A program made the position numbers and the translations under genes. The notes under the pieces are model-generated. The model was not told the DNA's origin. It did no database searches and saw only the letters and a program-made list of their open reading frames with translations. DNA of 64,000 nt from Actinoplanes sp. KI2 (lineage in GTDB: Bacteria; Actinomycetota; Actinomycetes; Mycobacteriales; Micromonosporaceae), in contig NZ_JAOSZE010000049.1 in the NCBI RefSeq assembly GCF_025630775.1, positions 1 through 64,000 on the forward strand, given 5' to 3'. Numbering within the stretch: the first letter of the stretch is position 1; each line of letters opens with the position of its first letter. Shown piece after piece: positions 31,201 through 38,927 of the stretch.

Positions 31201-32263
31201 GGACGGACGGCGGGTGCCCGGCATCACCTCGTCACTTGATGTCCGCTCGCGGGTAACCGGAACCGCGCACCGCCTCGCTGAGAACGCTGGCCTTTCGTTT
31301 CAGGGGTCAAACATCCTCGGGCTCGGATTCACGATGGCCCCGGAAGAGGGACGTGCGCTGATCGAAAAGGACGAACGCAATCGGGATGTGCTCCTCCCTT
31401 ACCTAAACGGCCAGGACCTGAACAGCCGCCCGGACTGTTCCGGCAGCCGGTACGTCATCAACTTCCACGACTGGCCCGAAGCTCGAGCGCGCGCCTACCC
31501 CGATTGCTACGAGGTGGTTCTCAACCTGGTGAAGCCCGAACGCGATCGCAACTCACGGAAGGTACGTCGAGAGCGGTGGTGGCAGTTCGCCGAACGGGCG
31601 CCGAACCTCTACAGGGCGATTGGAGGGCTGGCGCGGGTCTTGGTGATAACGCTGGTCAGCAAGACGGTGATGCCGATGATGGTGCCAACCGGGCAGGTCT
31701 TCTCCCACATGCTCGGCGTCTTCGCGACCGACGACACGGCCATGCTCGCGTTACTCTCCAGTGCGCCGCACTACTGGTGGGCCGTTACCCATGCGTCGTC
31801 GATGAGGGCCGATCTCCGTTACACCCCGTCCGATGTGTTCGAGACCTTCGCCCGGCCGGAGTCAACGGTCGAGCTGCGGCGACTGGGCGAACGCCTCGAC
31901 GACTCCCGGCGTCAGCTGATGCTGGCCCGACGGGCGGGACTGACCGCAACGTACAACATGGTGCATGACAAAGGTTGCCGTGACGAGGACATTGTGAGGC
32001 TCCGCAACACCCACGCGGATATCGACCGCGCGGTGATGCGCGCCTACGGCTGGGACGACATGGTCCTGGATCACGATTTCCACGACACCCGCCAAGGAAT
32101 GAGATACACCGTTAGCCCGGCTGCGCAACAGGAGATCCTCGACCGGCTGCTGGAACTCAATCACACCAGACATGCCGAAGAACGCCGTGGCGCGGCCGGC
32201 CGGCTTCCCCGCCAGCTCAGACTCGGCGAAGACTCGGAGACGTCAGCTTCACTTGCGCCGTAG
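28247..32263 (+). CDS. PglX/DrmMI-like N6-adenine DNA methylase with variant motif IV
   Basis: A 1338-residue Eco57I-type DNA methyltransferase, expected to methylate adenine. Motif I is DIAVGSGAF near residue 596; motif IV reads VVGNQPYLGG near 866, with Gln where the family has Pro (NPPY/F). The N-terminus (QDWLALVSISGPFLALPVLTRVWPTL) and overall layout match the DISARM methylase further along (WLSLIEVSGPFLSVPVLRQTWPTL), so these are paralogues. The C-terminal third (from about residue 930) would hold target recognition. Three in-frame TTA codons (29123, 30272, 31751) tie it to the tRNA-Leu(UAA). The 3' end overlaps the convergent GmrSD gene by 15 bases. It may be a second modification enzyme or a catalytically changed partner. 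Confidence 0.88.
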   Translation: MSRSARSRKVSAEDHQDWLALVSISGPFLALPVLTRVWPTLAAVDPDWWPKMRAARMGGDQDPDYWIEFLLRRLCGWGDQFIRNDLGHLRIDVPEHSTTVEPDFALVEPRTDVPKLLGMTLKPGQHPTTRPKSDAWPATPVDRIARLCRHHDVPLGLVTNGRWFALVVAPPQSVTSTAIFDTATWPESSERAVIRAFYSLLERRRFFGVPEGDKLPALLWESLERQAEVTGVLGVQVRQAVEMLVRAISWHDLHAIEQHRPGLARVPGHDVYRAAVTMVIRVVFLLYAEERRLLPADNDLYAASYSVRHLAERLEIRSQEASEQDLEHSRGAWLQLLALSEAIHSGVVHERLRLPTYDGPMFDPGVHPWLAEVWIDDRTVLHLLKAIRYVVLGRELRRLSFRALGVEQIGHVYEMLLAYDAKRSSEIMLGVEWAAGKTAEVALTDLERHDRPAGTPRQRAETLIGFFAKPGDKAVGGLGRRLDTSDQTRAEAMPLLYAASGGDRELTARVLPYLGILRRDLRAMPLVVAPGALYMTASQDRSMTGAHYTPPEFASQVVDGALDDLAYRPGPRETPDRSQWRVRPGDQLLDLRIADIAVGSGAFLVAACRYLAQRLVEAWAEDGDRTAAELVEAVRQHGPPDDVEADPLVIRARRTIIERCLFGVDINPMATEIARLSLWLIALDPAKPFNFLDHHIVVGDSMIGIHSLGQLRELHFDESAGRRLRGRWLGDPSRGVRDMVSDLVRTRRELAEQPDDNLTTVMEKSRKWRRVLTRTSSAMLIADLVSGAMIKNAGQPESEMDDDAVAVAELARRVKAELPGAVEQAREVADRWLSVEQPHGKAPRVPLHWPLVFADIFDRGGFDAVVGNQPYLGGQGLTGVLGRRYRELLVRWVGGGVRGSADLVAYFVVRSHDLVKPDGVTALIATNTLWQGDSREVCLDRLLDRGVTIRRATKSRPWPTSSVSLHVCIVHTSRRPPAPNAATELDGRRVPGITSSLDVRSRVTGTAHRLAENAGLSFQGSNILGLGFTMAPEEGRALIEKDERNRDVLLPYLNGQDLNSRPDCSGSRYVINFHDWPEARARAYPDCYEVVLNLVKPERDRNSRKVRRERWWQFAERAPNLYRAIGGLARVLVITLVSKTVMPMMVPTGQVFSHMLGVFATDDTAMLALLSSAPHYWWAVTHASSMRADLRYTPSDVFETFARPESTVELRRLGERLDDSRRQLMLARRAGLTATYNMVHDKGCRDEDIVRLRNTHADIDRAVMRAYGWDDMVLDHDFHDTRQGMRYTVSPAAQQEILDRLLELNHTRHAEERRGAAGRLPRQLRLGEDSETSASLAP

Positions 32264-34378
32264 GACGAGACGTTCCGCGTTCAGATTGACCCCGGTCGCC
32301 TTGAAGCCGGCGGCCGCGATGGCCTTGCCCAGAGAGTTGGACGGCGAATACCAGTACGGCGGGTGCCGGCGCGCGGATGGCGCCAGCGGAGTGCCGAGGA
32401 CGTCCTCCAAGTCGTCGAAGGTGATTGGCAGTTCTTCGGCGGCCTGGGCAAGCAGCCATTGGGTGAGCGGTTGGTATTTACCCTCGGCGGAAGGCTCGTC
32501 GCCGGCCGGCAATGGATCACGCTGGGCCGGTACGGCTCGTGGCGCGAGGTCTTGAGGCGCCGGCCAGATTTCCAGCACCGCTTCGGTCAACTCGGCAGTG
32601 CGCGCCCGGATGAGGTCGTGATCCCACGCCGTGGCGGCGCCGTGGACAAGATCGGCATTGAGCTTGAGGGTGCTGTGCTTGGCAAGCTCGGTGCGCTTGC
32701 CCGTCGGGCCAAGGCCACGTTCAAGCGCTTGCTCGTCGGTCCAGGGTCGGTTGGACAGGGCAGGGTTGAGTCTGCCGTTGACCAGCGTCAGGTTACCCAG
32801 GGTATGCATAAGGCTGTCGCGTTCGGCGGCGTCGCTCTCGCTCGTGATGCCGGTGGTCCAGTGTTCGCGCCACGCCTGGGGAAGGACGTGCTCCACGGTG
32901 AGTCCGCGTGGACAGCGGGCCTCCTCGCTCTTGGCGGTGCGGCGGTTGTCCTCGATCGCTTCCAGCACCATACGCAGGCGCGCCCGTAGGAGTGACTTGT
33001 AGAGAGGCTCGGTCTCGAGAGCCGTCCGTACGACATCGTCCGATGGCCATACCCGGGAGTCGGCGGTCTGGGCGGCCAGATACCTCTCAACGACGTCGCC
33101 GGCGTTTGCTGGCCCGGCGGCGTTCATCTCTCGGAGGAGGTCAAGCACGAGCCGATTGATGTCTTTGGCGGTGAGCCGGCACAGCGTACGCCGTACCAGC
33201 CAGCTCTCGAAGCTTCTCAGGGCCTTGTCCCGTTGCCGGGCCGGCATCTCCTTCTCCGGCCACCGGAGCAACCAGAGCAGAAGAGGGGTGACGACCGCCG
33301 AATCCAGCGCCTGCAGCGCCCGGTAGCGGAACTGGCCGACGGCGGAGTCGACCGGCCAGCTGTCGAGGGTGGCGAAGGTCTTCGCGCCGGCGTCGAGGTC
33401 GGCCAGGAGAGGTTCGATCTCCAGCTTGCCGGCGCGGACCTCGTCGCGGAACGCGGTGAAGATCCGGTCGGCGGGCACTTCCTTGAGGAACCTGGCGACC
33501 ATCCAGTGGTTGACGAAGATGTCGACACGCGGCACGTACTGCCGACCACGGGCCACCCGGGCCCGCCAGTAGTCGCTGTCGAGATCCTGCCAGTACTTGC
33601 GGTACAGCCCGACCACGTCGGCGTCGTGCGCACCTGCGAGCTGGAACACGAAATTCTTCATCAGGTCGGCCGCCAGCAGAGGCGCCCCGCGATGATTGAG
33701 GGTCTCGAAGATGACCTGCGCGTTGTCGCCCGGCTCGAGATCGATTACGACGAGCTTCAGATGGTCGCGCAAGGTCTGCGCCAGCGTCCTGATCCTCGGG
33801 ACCGGGTCGGCCGGACCGTCCGTCGCCGTCGCCCACGCCGTGATCTCCTTGACGAAGAAGGCGTGCGCCTGCGCGATCCGGGTCGCGGCCAGCTCCGACG
33901 GCACTTCCTGGTCGTCATCCATCGCCGCCTCGAACGCGGCCTGATCGCGGTCCGTCGGCCAGACTTTGAAGATCTCCCAGCGCTGCTGCGTGATCGCCGG
34001 TGTGTTCTGCACGAGGGCACGCAGCGCTTGGGCGTCCACGGGAGCGCCGTGCTGCTGGGCGACCCACTGGGCGGCGTCGAGCAGCAACTGCAGCGTGGTC
34101 AGCCGCTGCTGTCCATCGACCACGTTCCGCACCGCGATGTATCCGGTGGGGACGAGCGGTTGATCGAGCACGATCGCGCCGAGGAAGTGCGGCGATGCCT
34201 GAGGACCGAGGTAGCCGACCGGAGCGTTCAAAATGTTTTCCGCGACCGTGCGGACGTCGGCCCAGAGCGGCGCCCACTGCAGCTCCTCATCCCAGACATA
34301 GGGCCGCTGGAACAGCGGAATCACGTAGCGGATGTCGTAGCCGAAGATCTCTGCGGGGCTCCGGGTAAACGCCTGCAC
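32249..34378 (-). CDS. GmrSD-type (DUF262/DUF1524) nuclease with C-terminal DUF7662-like domain
   Basis: A 709-residue protein of the type IV restriction group that cleaves modified DNA using nucleotide hydrolysis. The DUF262 (GmrS) half shows IPLFQRPYVWDEELQW and the NVVDGQQRLTTLQLLLDA motif near residue 88. The DUF1524 (GmrD, His-Me finger) half shows LTVEHVLPQAWREHW and HTLGNLTLVNGRLN, with the catalytic His near 493. The last 75 residues (KYQPLTQWLL, ITFDDLEDVLGTPLAPSARRH, PYWY) look like a DUF7662 domain, an unusual addition. The start is a GTG at 34378 with AGGA upstream. It closes the DISARM operon and converges on the plus-strand methylase. Confidence 0.88.
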   Translation of the reverse strand: MQAFTRSPAEIFGYDIRYVIPLFQRPYVWDEELQWAPLWADVRTVAENILNAPVGYLGPQASPHFLGAIVLDQPLVPTGYIAVRNVVDGQQRLTTLQLLLDAAQWVAQQHGAPVDAQALRALVQNTPAITQQRWEIFKVWPTDRDQAAFEAAMDDDQEVPSELAATRIAQAHAFFVKEITAWATATDGPADPVPRIRTLAQTLRDHLKLVVIDLEPGDNAQVIFETLNHRGAPLLAADLMKNFVFQLAGAHDADVVGLYRKYWQDLDSDYWRARVARGRQYVPRVDIFVNHWMVARFLKEVPADRIFTAFRDEVRAGKLEIEPLLADLDAGAKTFATLDSWPVDSAVGQFRYRALQALDSAVVTPLLLWLLRWPEKEMPARQRDKALRSFESWLVRRTLCRLTAKDINRLVLDLLREMNAAGPANAGDVVERYLAAQTADSRVWPSDDVVRTALETEPLYKSLLRARLRMVLEAIEDNRRTAKSEEARCPRGLTVEHVLPQAWREHWTTGITSESDAAERDSLMHTLGNLTLVNGRLNPALSNRPWTDEQALERGLGPTGKRTELAKHSTLKLNADLVHGAATAWDHDLIRARTAELTEAVLEIWPAPQDLAPRAVPAQRDPLPAGDEPSAEGKYQPLTQWLLAQAAEELPITFDDLEDVLGTPLAPSARRHPPYWYSPSNSLGKAIAAAGFKATGVNLNAERLVLRRK

Positions 34379-34475
34379 GGGTTCTTTTCCTATCTACGCG
34401 GGTGTACCGAGAGTTCAATCGCACGTGACCGAGAAGTCTCTTCTGTCCGGATGTCGGGAATCGTTCGGCGTTTCG

Positions 34476-34853
34476 CTACCCGTCTTGCTTCACCCAGTCG
34501 GGTGGCGCCGCCGTCACGGCCCGCAGCTCCGCGTCGACCCGGAACTCGTGGAGGATCAAACGGGTCCGGGCTTCCTCGCGTTCGGCGTTCGTGAACAGCG
34601 GCTCGAACCACGGAAGGAGTGCAGCGAACTCGACGCTGTCCGCCAATCGTCCGAGCGTGTAGAGCCGTTGGAAACCGTACGAGGTGTGCCGAGGGTCGGC
34701 GAGGAGACGCTTCGTCGCTTGTACGGCGTCGCCGGAAGCTTGGACCATCTCCAGAAACTGGGTTGGGTTGTAGCCGAGTCGCCGCAGCCGTGGGATTCCT
34801 TCATGGATGTAGGCGTTGTAGCGGTTGGTGAGCTGCTTCAGGTCGTGACTCAT
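34476..34853 (-). CDS. small helical protein of the defence operon, unknown function
   Basis: A 125-residue protein (MSHDLKQLTNRYNAYIHEGIPRLRRLGYNP ... LHEFRVDAELRAVTAAPPDWVKQDG), predicted mainly helical by eye, with no nuclease or ATPase motif. The ATG overlaps the UvrD stop by 4 bases (ATGA), so it belongs to the same operon. It could be a regulatory or adaptor subunit for the UvrD-type helicase. The family is not recognised. Confidence 0.75.
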   Translation of the reverse strand: MSHDLKQLTNRYNAYIHEGIPRLRRLGYNPTQFLEMVQASGDAVQATKRLLADPRHTSYGFQRLYTLGRLADSVEFAALLPWFEPLFTNAEREEARTRLILHEFRVDAELRAVTAAPPDWVKQDG

Positions 34854-37006
34854 CGGCCCTCCCCGGCGGGCTGGAGTTGACGATCGGTGAGGAACGGGCT
34901 GGGGACACCGTGCCAGAAGACGGCGAGCTCGTCGCGGGCTCGGGTGGCAGCCACGAACAGTAGAGACCGGTCGCGCTGCCGTTCGCGCTGGAACTTCTTC
35001 GGGTCGCTGTCGCGGTAGCGATTGATCATGCTGCGTGGCACGAGGCCGTCCACGACACCCGCGATGATCATCTTCTGATACTCGAGTCCCTTGAACCGGT
35101 GCATCGTGCCCAGGTGCACTCCGTCGGACTGCTTCGGACCGTCCGGGCCGATCTCGACCACCGTGACGCCGTCGGTGGCCAAGCGGGCGGCCACGTCGTT
35201 GGCCAACTCGCGGGTCGGCACGCAGACCGCCACGGAGCCGTCCTGTGGCGTATTCCAGTCGGCCACCTGTTCGGCGATGAGGTCAAGCTCTTCCGTCCAC
35301 GTCCCGGCGCTACGGAAACGAGGCGGTGCTCCGCGCAGCAGGGAGCGGTATCCAGCCAGGTCCTCGGATCCGCCGTCGAGGTCGTCGTAGACCTCCCCGC
35401 TCATGATCTCCAGAGCCGCGGCGAGGATCTGTCGGGTCGTGCGGTAGCTGAGGGTGAGCCTTGACGATCGGCCTCGAATGTTGATGCCGAGACTGCCGAG
35501 CGTGACCTGGTTATCGTAGATGCGCTGGTGGGTGTCTCCCGTGAGGAACATGTCGTCGGGACCGGCCGAGACCATTGCACGGAGCATCCGCCAGTGCGCG
35601 GCGCTCAGATCTTGGGCCTCGTCCACCACGACATGTCGATATCGGTAGTCACCGGCCGCCGCTCGGGTGCTCTCCAGCGCGGCGGCTCGTACCGCGACCT
35701 GTCGCCAGGTGCTCATGTCCTGGGCCGCCAGCCAGCGGGCGAACCGTTCGGCCAGCTCCCATATCTGGTCGCGCTCCATCCGGTTGAGGTTGCGGCCACG
35801 GTAGGGACGGCGGGCGCGGAAGTAATCGCTTCGGGTAGCCAGCGCCTGCCCGAGGATGACCTGTTCCCATTCCGCGGCCAGGAAGTCGGCGTCCCATGCG
35901 GTCTCGCCGATCTCGGCGGCCAGGAACCGGCGCCACAGCTGCGGGGCTTGGCTGTCGTCGACCTTACGCTTGGGCGCGCCCGGGCCGGCTTCGGCGACCA
36001 GGCGAGCGGCCACCCGGTCGATGTTAATCACGTCGACGCGGGCGAGGATCTCTTCGCCGGCGAGAGCGACCAGACGGGTACGCAGATCGGCCGCCAGGTT
36101 CCGGTTGAACGTAGTGAGCAGCACCGCCCGGTCGTCACCCGAGGGCAGGTTCCGAACCAGGTGGGCGACCCGGTGAAGCGCCACGATGGTCTTGCCGGTG
36201 CCGGGACCGCCCCCGACCCGGGCGGGGCCACTGTAGTGGCGCTCTACCAACCGCCGCTGGGTCGGGTGCAGGAAGATTTGCCACCGTTCGAACGACTCGG
36301 CCAGCATGAAGTTGAGTGCTTCGTCGTCGGTGGTCACCGAGGTCGCGGGCCGCCGCGCCGCCGCTGCGAAATCTTGTGTGTCGACCGCCTCCGTGGTCCG
36401 CACCGGCCGGGTGACCTGGTCAAGCACGTCCGCGTAGGGCTTGCCGTCATACAGGGCGAAGAGCACGTCGACGGTGAGCTGCGGCGCGCGGTCGACCAGG
36501 TCGAGCAGTTCGTCTTCGCTGGTGAGCTGGCGGACCTCAGGAAGCAGAGGCTCGGCGACGCCCAACTCGATCAACTGGGCGTCGGAGATGGCGGCGAAGA
36601 GAGGCCCTGCGTCCGCGGCGCCGGTAAGAAGCCTGCCGACGATGCTGTCGCCGACCGGTTGAGTGTCGATTGGGTGGAGGTCCATCACCTCGATGCCGCC
36701 CGTGATCCGGTTGATCCGGTACGCGAACCGGTCCAGGTCGGCATAGACCGCGCTACGATGCTCGACACCGACCAGCAGGTAGTCCCGTTCGCCGATATGG
36801 AGGAGCAGGGCGCGAAGGTCACGCTTGACCCGAGCCGCCATGAGCCGGCTGTCGCCCCGCAGGTTCTTGAGGTCGAGCCCGGGTTGGTCTGGGTTAACGC
36901 GGAACTTGTGCATGAATTCGTAGACCGCCCCGATGTCGGTGCGGTCAAGCTTCATGATCTCCTTCTCGGCCCGTTCCAGGACCTGGAGCTTCGCAGCGGC
37001 GCTCAT
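34850..37006 (-). CDS. UvrD/Rep-type superfamily 1 helicase with RelE-like N-terminus
   Basis: A 718-residue helicase. Walker A is GGGPGTGKTIVALHR near residue 264, motif II is HVVVDEAQDLSAAHW near 458, motif III is FLTGDTHQRIYDN, motif IV/V regions include LTLSYRTTRQI and HLGTMHRFKGLEY, and motif VI is LFVAATRARDEL near 682. Residues 1-100 (VKRDLRALLLHIGERDYLLVGVEHRSAVYADLDRF) recall the RelE/ParE toxin fold, as seen in some stand-alone UvrD-like proteins. The ATG at 37006 overlaps the kinase stop by 4 bases. The role is probably DNA unwinding or degradation within the extended DISARM operon. Confidence 0.87.
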   Translation of the reverse strand: MSAAAKLQVLERAEKEIMKLDRTDIGAVYEFMHKFRVNPDQPGLDLKNLRGDSRLMAARVKRDLRALLLHIGERDYLLVGVEHRSAVYADLDRFAYRINRITGGIEVMDLHPIDTQPVGDSIVGRLLTGAADAGPLFAAISDAQLIELGVAEPLLPEVRQLTSEDELLDLVDRAPQLTVDVLFALYDGKPYADVLDQVTRPVRTTEAVDTQDFAAAARRPATSVTTDDEALNFMLAESFERWQIFLHPTQRRLVERHYSGPARVGGGPGTGKTIVALHRVAHLVRNLPSGDDRAVLLTTFNRNLAADLRTRLVALAGEEILARVDVINIDRVAARLVAEAGPGAPKRKVDDSQAPQLWRRFLAAEIGETAWDADFLAAEWEQVILGQALATRSDYFRARRPYRGRNLNRMERDQIWELAERFARWLAAQDMSTWRQVAVRAAALESTRAAAGDYRYRHVVVDEAQDLSAAHWRMLRAMVSAGPDDMFLTGDTHQRIYDNQVTLGSLGINIRGRSSRLTLSYRTTRQILAAALEIMSGEVYDDLDGGSEDLAGYRSLLRGAPPRFRSAGTWTEELDLIAEQVADWNTPQDGSVAVCVPTRELANDVAARLATDGVTVVEIGPDGPKQSDGVHLGTMHRFKGLEYQKMIIAGVVDGLVPRSMINRYRDSDPKKFQRERQRDRSLLFVAATRARDELAVFWHGVPSPFLTDRQLQPAGEGR

Positions 37007-38913
37007 CGGGTGATCCGTTCCGCGAGCTCTTCTGCTGTCCATCGGTCGGCGGTGCGGGCGTCCCAGCCTTCTGTCGAGTAGGCGCTGTCGCGACGGATGG
37101 TCTCCGGATCGTCAGGCGGGTCGGCCCACAGGATGGCGATTCGCGGGCCCGGCCAGGCGACCTCAGCCGGCCATGCCTCGTCACCCAGCTCATAGCCGAC
37201 CACCGGCGTAGGCAGGCCGCGGATCACCAACGGCTGCAGCAACTCCTTGATCTTGGCATCGTCGATGTGGCGCAGCACCTTGGACCACTCGTCGCCGACT
37301 GCTCCGCCGGTCACCGCATCCGGGGCGGTCAGGCCAAGCGAGGTGAGCAGGCCGGCGATCTCGTCCGGGTCGGGCCGGCCCTGGCCGGGCAACCGGCGCA
37401 GGTCAGCGAGAAGACTGGTCAAGGTCTGCTTCGCCTCTTCGCGGCGGCCTGCGCCGAGCAGCAGCAGACCGATCTGCTTGCGTAGTTCCAACGTCTGCGG
37501 ATCCTCGTCACCGCCCTCCGCGCGCTGGTCGGCCAGCAGGTCGCCGAGATGCCGCAGCGCGTCCGGGGTACGGCCGATCAACGCGTAGCAGGTCGCTTCC
37601 TTGAGCCGGCAGTCGTATCGCAGCTGCGCCCAAGCGGAGCCGGCGAGATCCGGCGCGAGTGCCCGGTACAGCGGGGCTGCCTGCCGGTAGTCGCCACCGT
37701 CGAACAGCGCCGCCGCCAAATCGTGCCTGGCCCGCAGCACATCGGGGTCGGTAACACCGAACGCGTCTGCCGCTCGGCGCGTGACCTCGCCCAACGCGTC
37801 CGCAGCTTGCCGGAAGCGAGACTGTCGGACCAGTTTTTGAGCGTCCTCGTGAGCCTTACGCAGTTCCGCGCGCAACGCCCTCGCCTGCGGTCCGACGGTC
37901 TGTTTGTCCCGACGCGAGGGCGACGCGTTCTGCGTCTCGGCAGGTGAATGCGTCACGGCTAGTGGCGTAGGGGGCGAGACGGCGCCGTCGGCGAGGACCC
38001 GGCTGACCACCTCTGCGTACTGCCGAACCGGGCTGATCTTCGCCGGGTGATCCAGCACTCCAGCTATCGGGCCGAGCCCTCCGGCGAAGGGCAGTAGGCT
38101 CTGATAGACGGCTGCGGCGCTCTCTGGGCGGTCTTCGGGCTTCTTCGCCAAGAGCGCGAGAACCAATGCCTCAAGCGCCTCGGGCACATCCGCACGCACG
38201 GTACGCAGCGCCGGCGGCGTCTCCTTCACCTGCTTGAGCATGACGGAGATTGAGGTGGATCCGCTGAACACAGGCTCGCCGGTCAGCATCTCGTGGATGG
38301 TGCAGCCGAGTGCGTACAGGTCGGTCGCTGGTTCGGCGAGGTTGGCCTCGACCTGCTCGGGCGCCATGTAGGGCGGGCTGCCGAGCGGCTGGTTGGTCAT
38401 GGTGATCCGGGAGAACTCCGCCAGCGTCGGGGCAACCGCGAGCCCGAAGTCGAGCACTTTGACACAGCCGTCCGGCTCAAGCATGAGGTTACTCGGCTTG
38501 AGGTCGCGATGGATCAGCGAGGCCGCGTGGGCCGCGCCCAGCACGGCGCAGACCTGCGCGGCGATGGCAGCGGTCCAGCCGATCGATAGGGGCCCTTGCT
38601 CGGAGATCAGGTGGGCGACGCTGATTCCGTGCACCCGCTGCATGACGAGAAAAGGCCAGCCGTGCTCGTCGGTCCCGCCGTCGTACACCGCGGGCACGCC
38701 GGGATGCTGGAGACGGGCGGTGATCCGGGACTCCCGGACGAAGCGCCGGATCTGCTCCGGCTCTGGGGCGCCACCGCCGGGCGTCCGGATGAACTTGACC
38801 GCGATCTCCCGGTCCAGCTTGGTGTCGCGGCCCAGCCAGACCTCACCCATTCCGCCACGGGCCAGCGGGCTGTCCAATTCGTAACGTCCGTCGCCGAGCA
38901 TCCGGACCGGCAC
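37003..38913 (-). CDS. Ser/Thr protein kinase with TPR-like C-terminus
   Basis: A 636-residue Hanks-type kinase. The glycine loop is LARGGMGEVWLG, the lysine is in REIAVKFIR, the catalytic loop is IHRDLKPSNLML near residue 134, DFG is in VLDFGLAVAP, and GSPPYMAPEQ closes the activation segment. All key residues are present. After a linker (about 285-345), the C-terminal 290 residues are helical with TPR-like repeats (KLVRQSRFRQAADALGEVTRR, ALFDGGDYRQAAPLYRALAPD). No membrane helix is seen, so it is cytosolic, unlike PknB-type kinases. The GTG start has GGAGGAG just upstream. It follows drmC by 14 bases; a regulatory role in the defence operon is inferred. Confidence 0.9.
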   Translation of the reverse strand: MPVRMLGDGRYELDSPLARGGMGEVWLGRDTKLDREIAVKFIRTPGGGAPEPEQIRRFVRESRITARLQHPGVPAVYDGGTDEHGWPFLVMQRVHGISVAHLISEQGPLSIGWTAAIAAQVCAVLGAAHAASLIHRDLKPSNLMLEPDGCVKVLDFGLAVAPTLAEFSRITMTNQPLGSPPYMAPEQVEANLAEPATDLYALGCTIHEMLTGEPVFSGSTSISVMLKQVKETPPALRTVRADVPEALEALVLALLAKKPEDRPESAAAVYQSLLPFAGGLGPIAGVLDHPAKISPVRQYAEVVSRVLADGAVSPPTPLAVTHSPAETQNASPSRRDKQTVGPQARALRAELRKAHEDAQKLVRQSRFRQAADALGEVTRRAADAFGVTDPDVLRARHDLAAALFDGGDYRQAAPLYRALAPDLAGSAWAQLRYDCRLKEATCYALIGRTPDALRHLGDLLADQRAEGGDEDPQTLELRKQIGLLLLGAGRREEAKQTLTSLLADLRRLPGQGRPDPDEIAGLLTSLGLTAPDAVTGGAVGDEWSKVLRHIDDAKIKELLQPLVIRGLPTPVVGYELGDEAWPAEVAWPGPRIAILWADPPDDPETIRRDSAYSTEGWDARTADRWTAEELAERITR

Positions 38914-38927
38914 GACTCCTCCCCGCG

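Noticed and set aside
35528..37081. Plus-strand 517-codon frame
   Set aside because: Antisense to the UvrD-type helicase, which has all helicase motifs.
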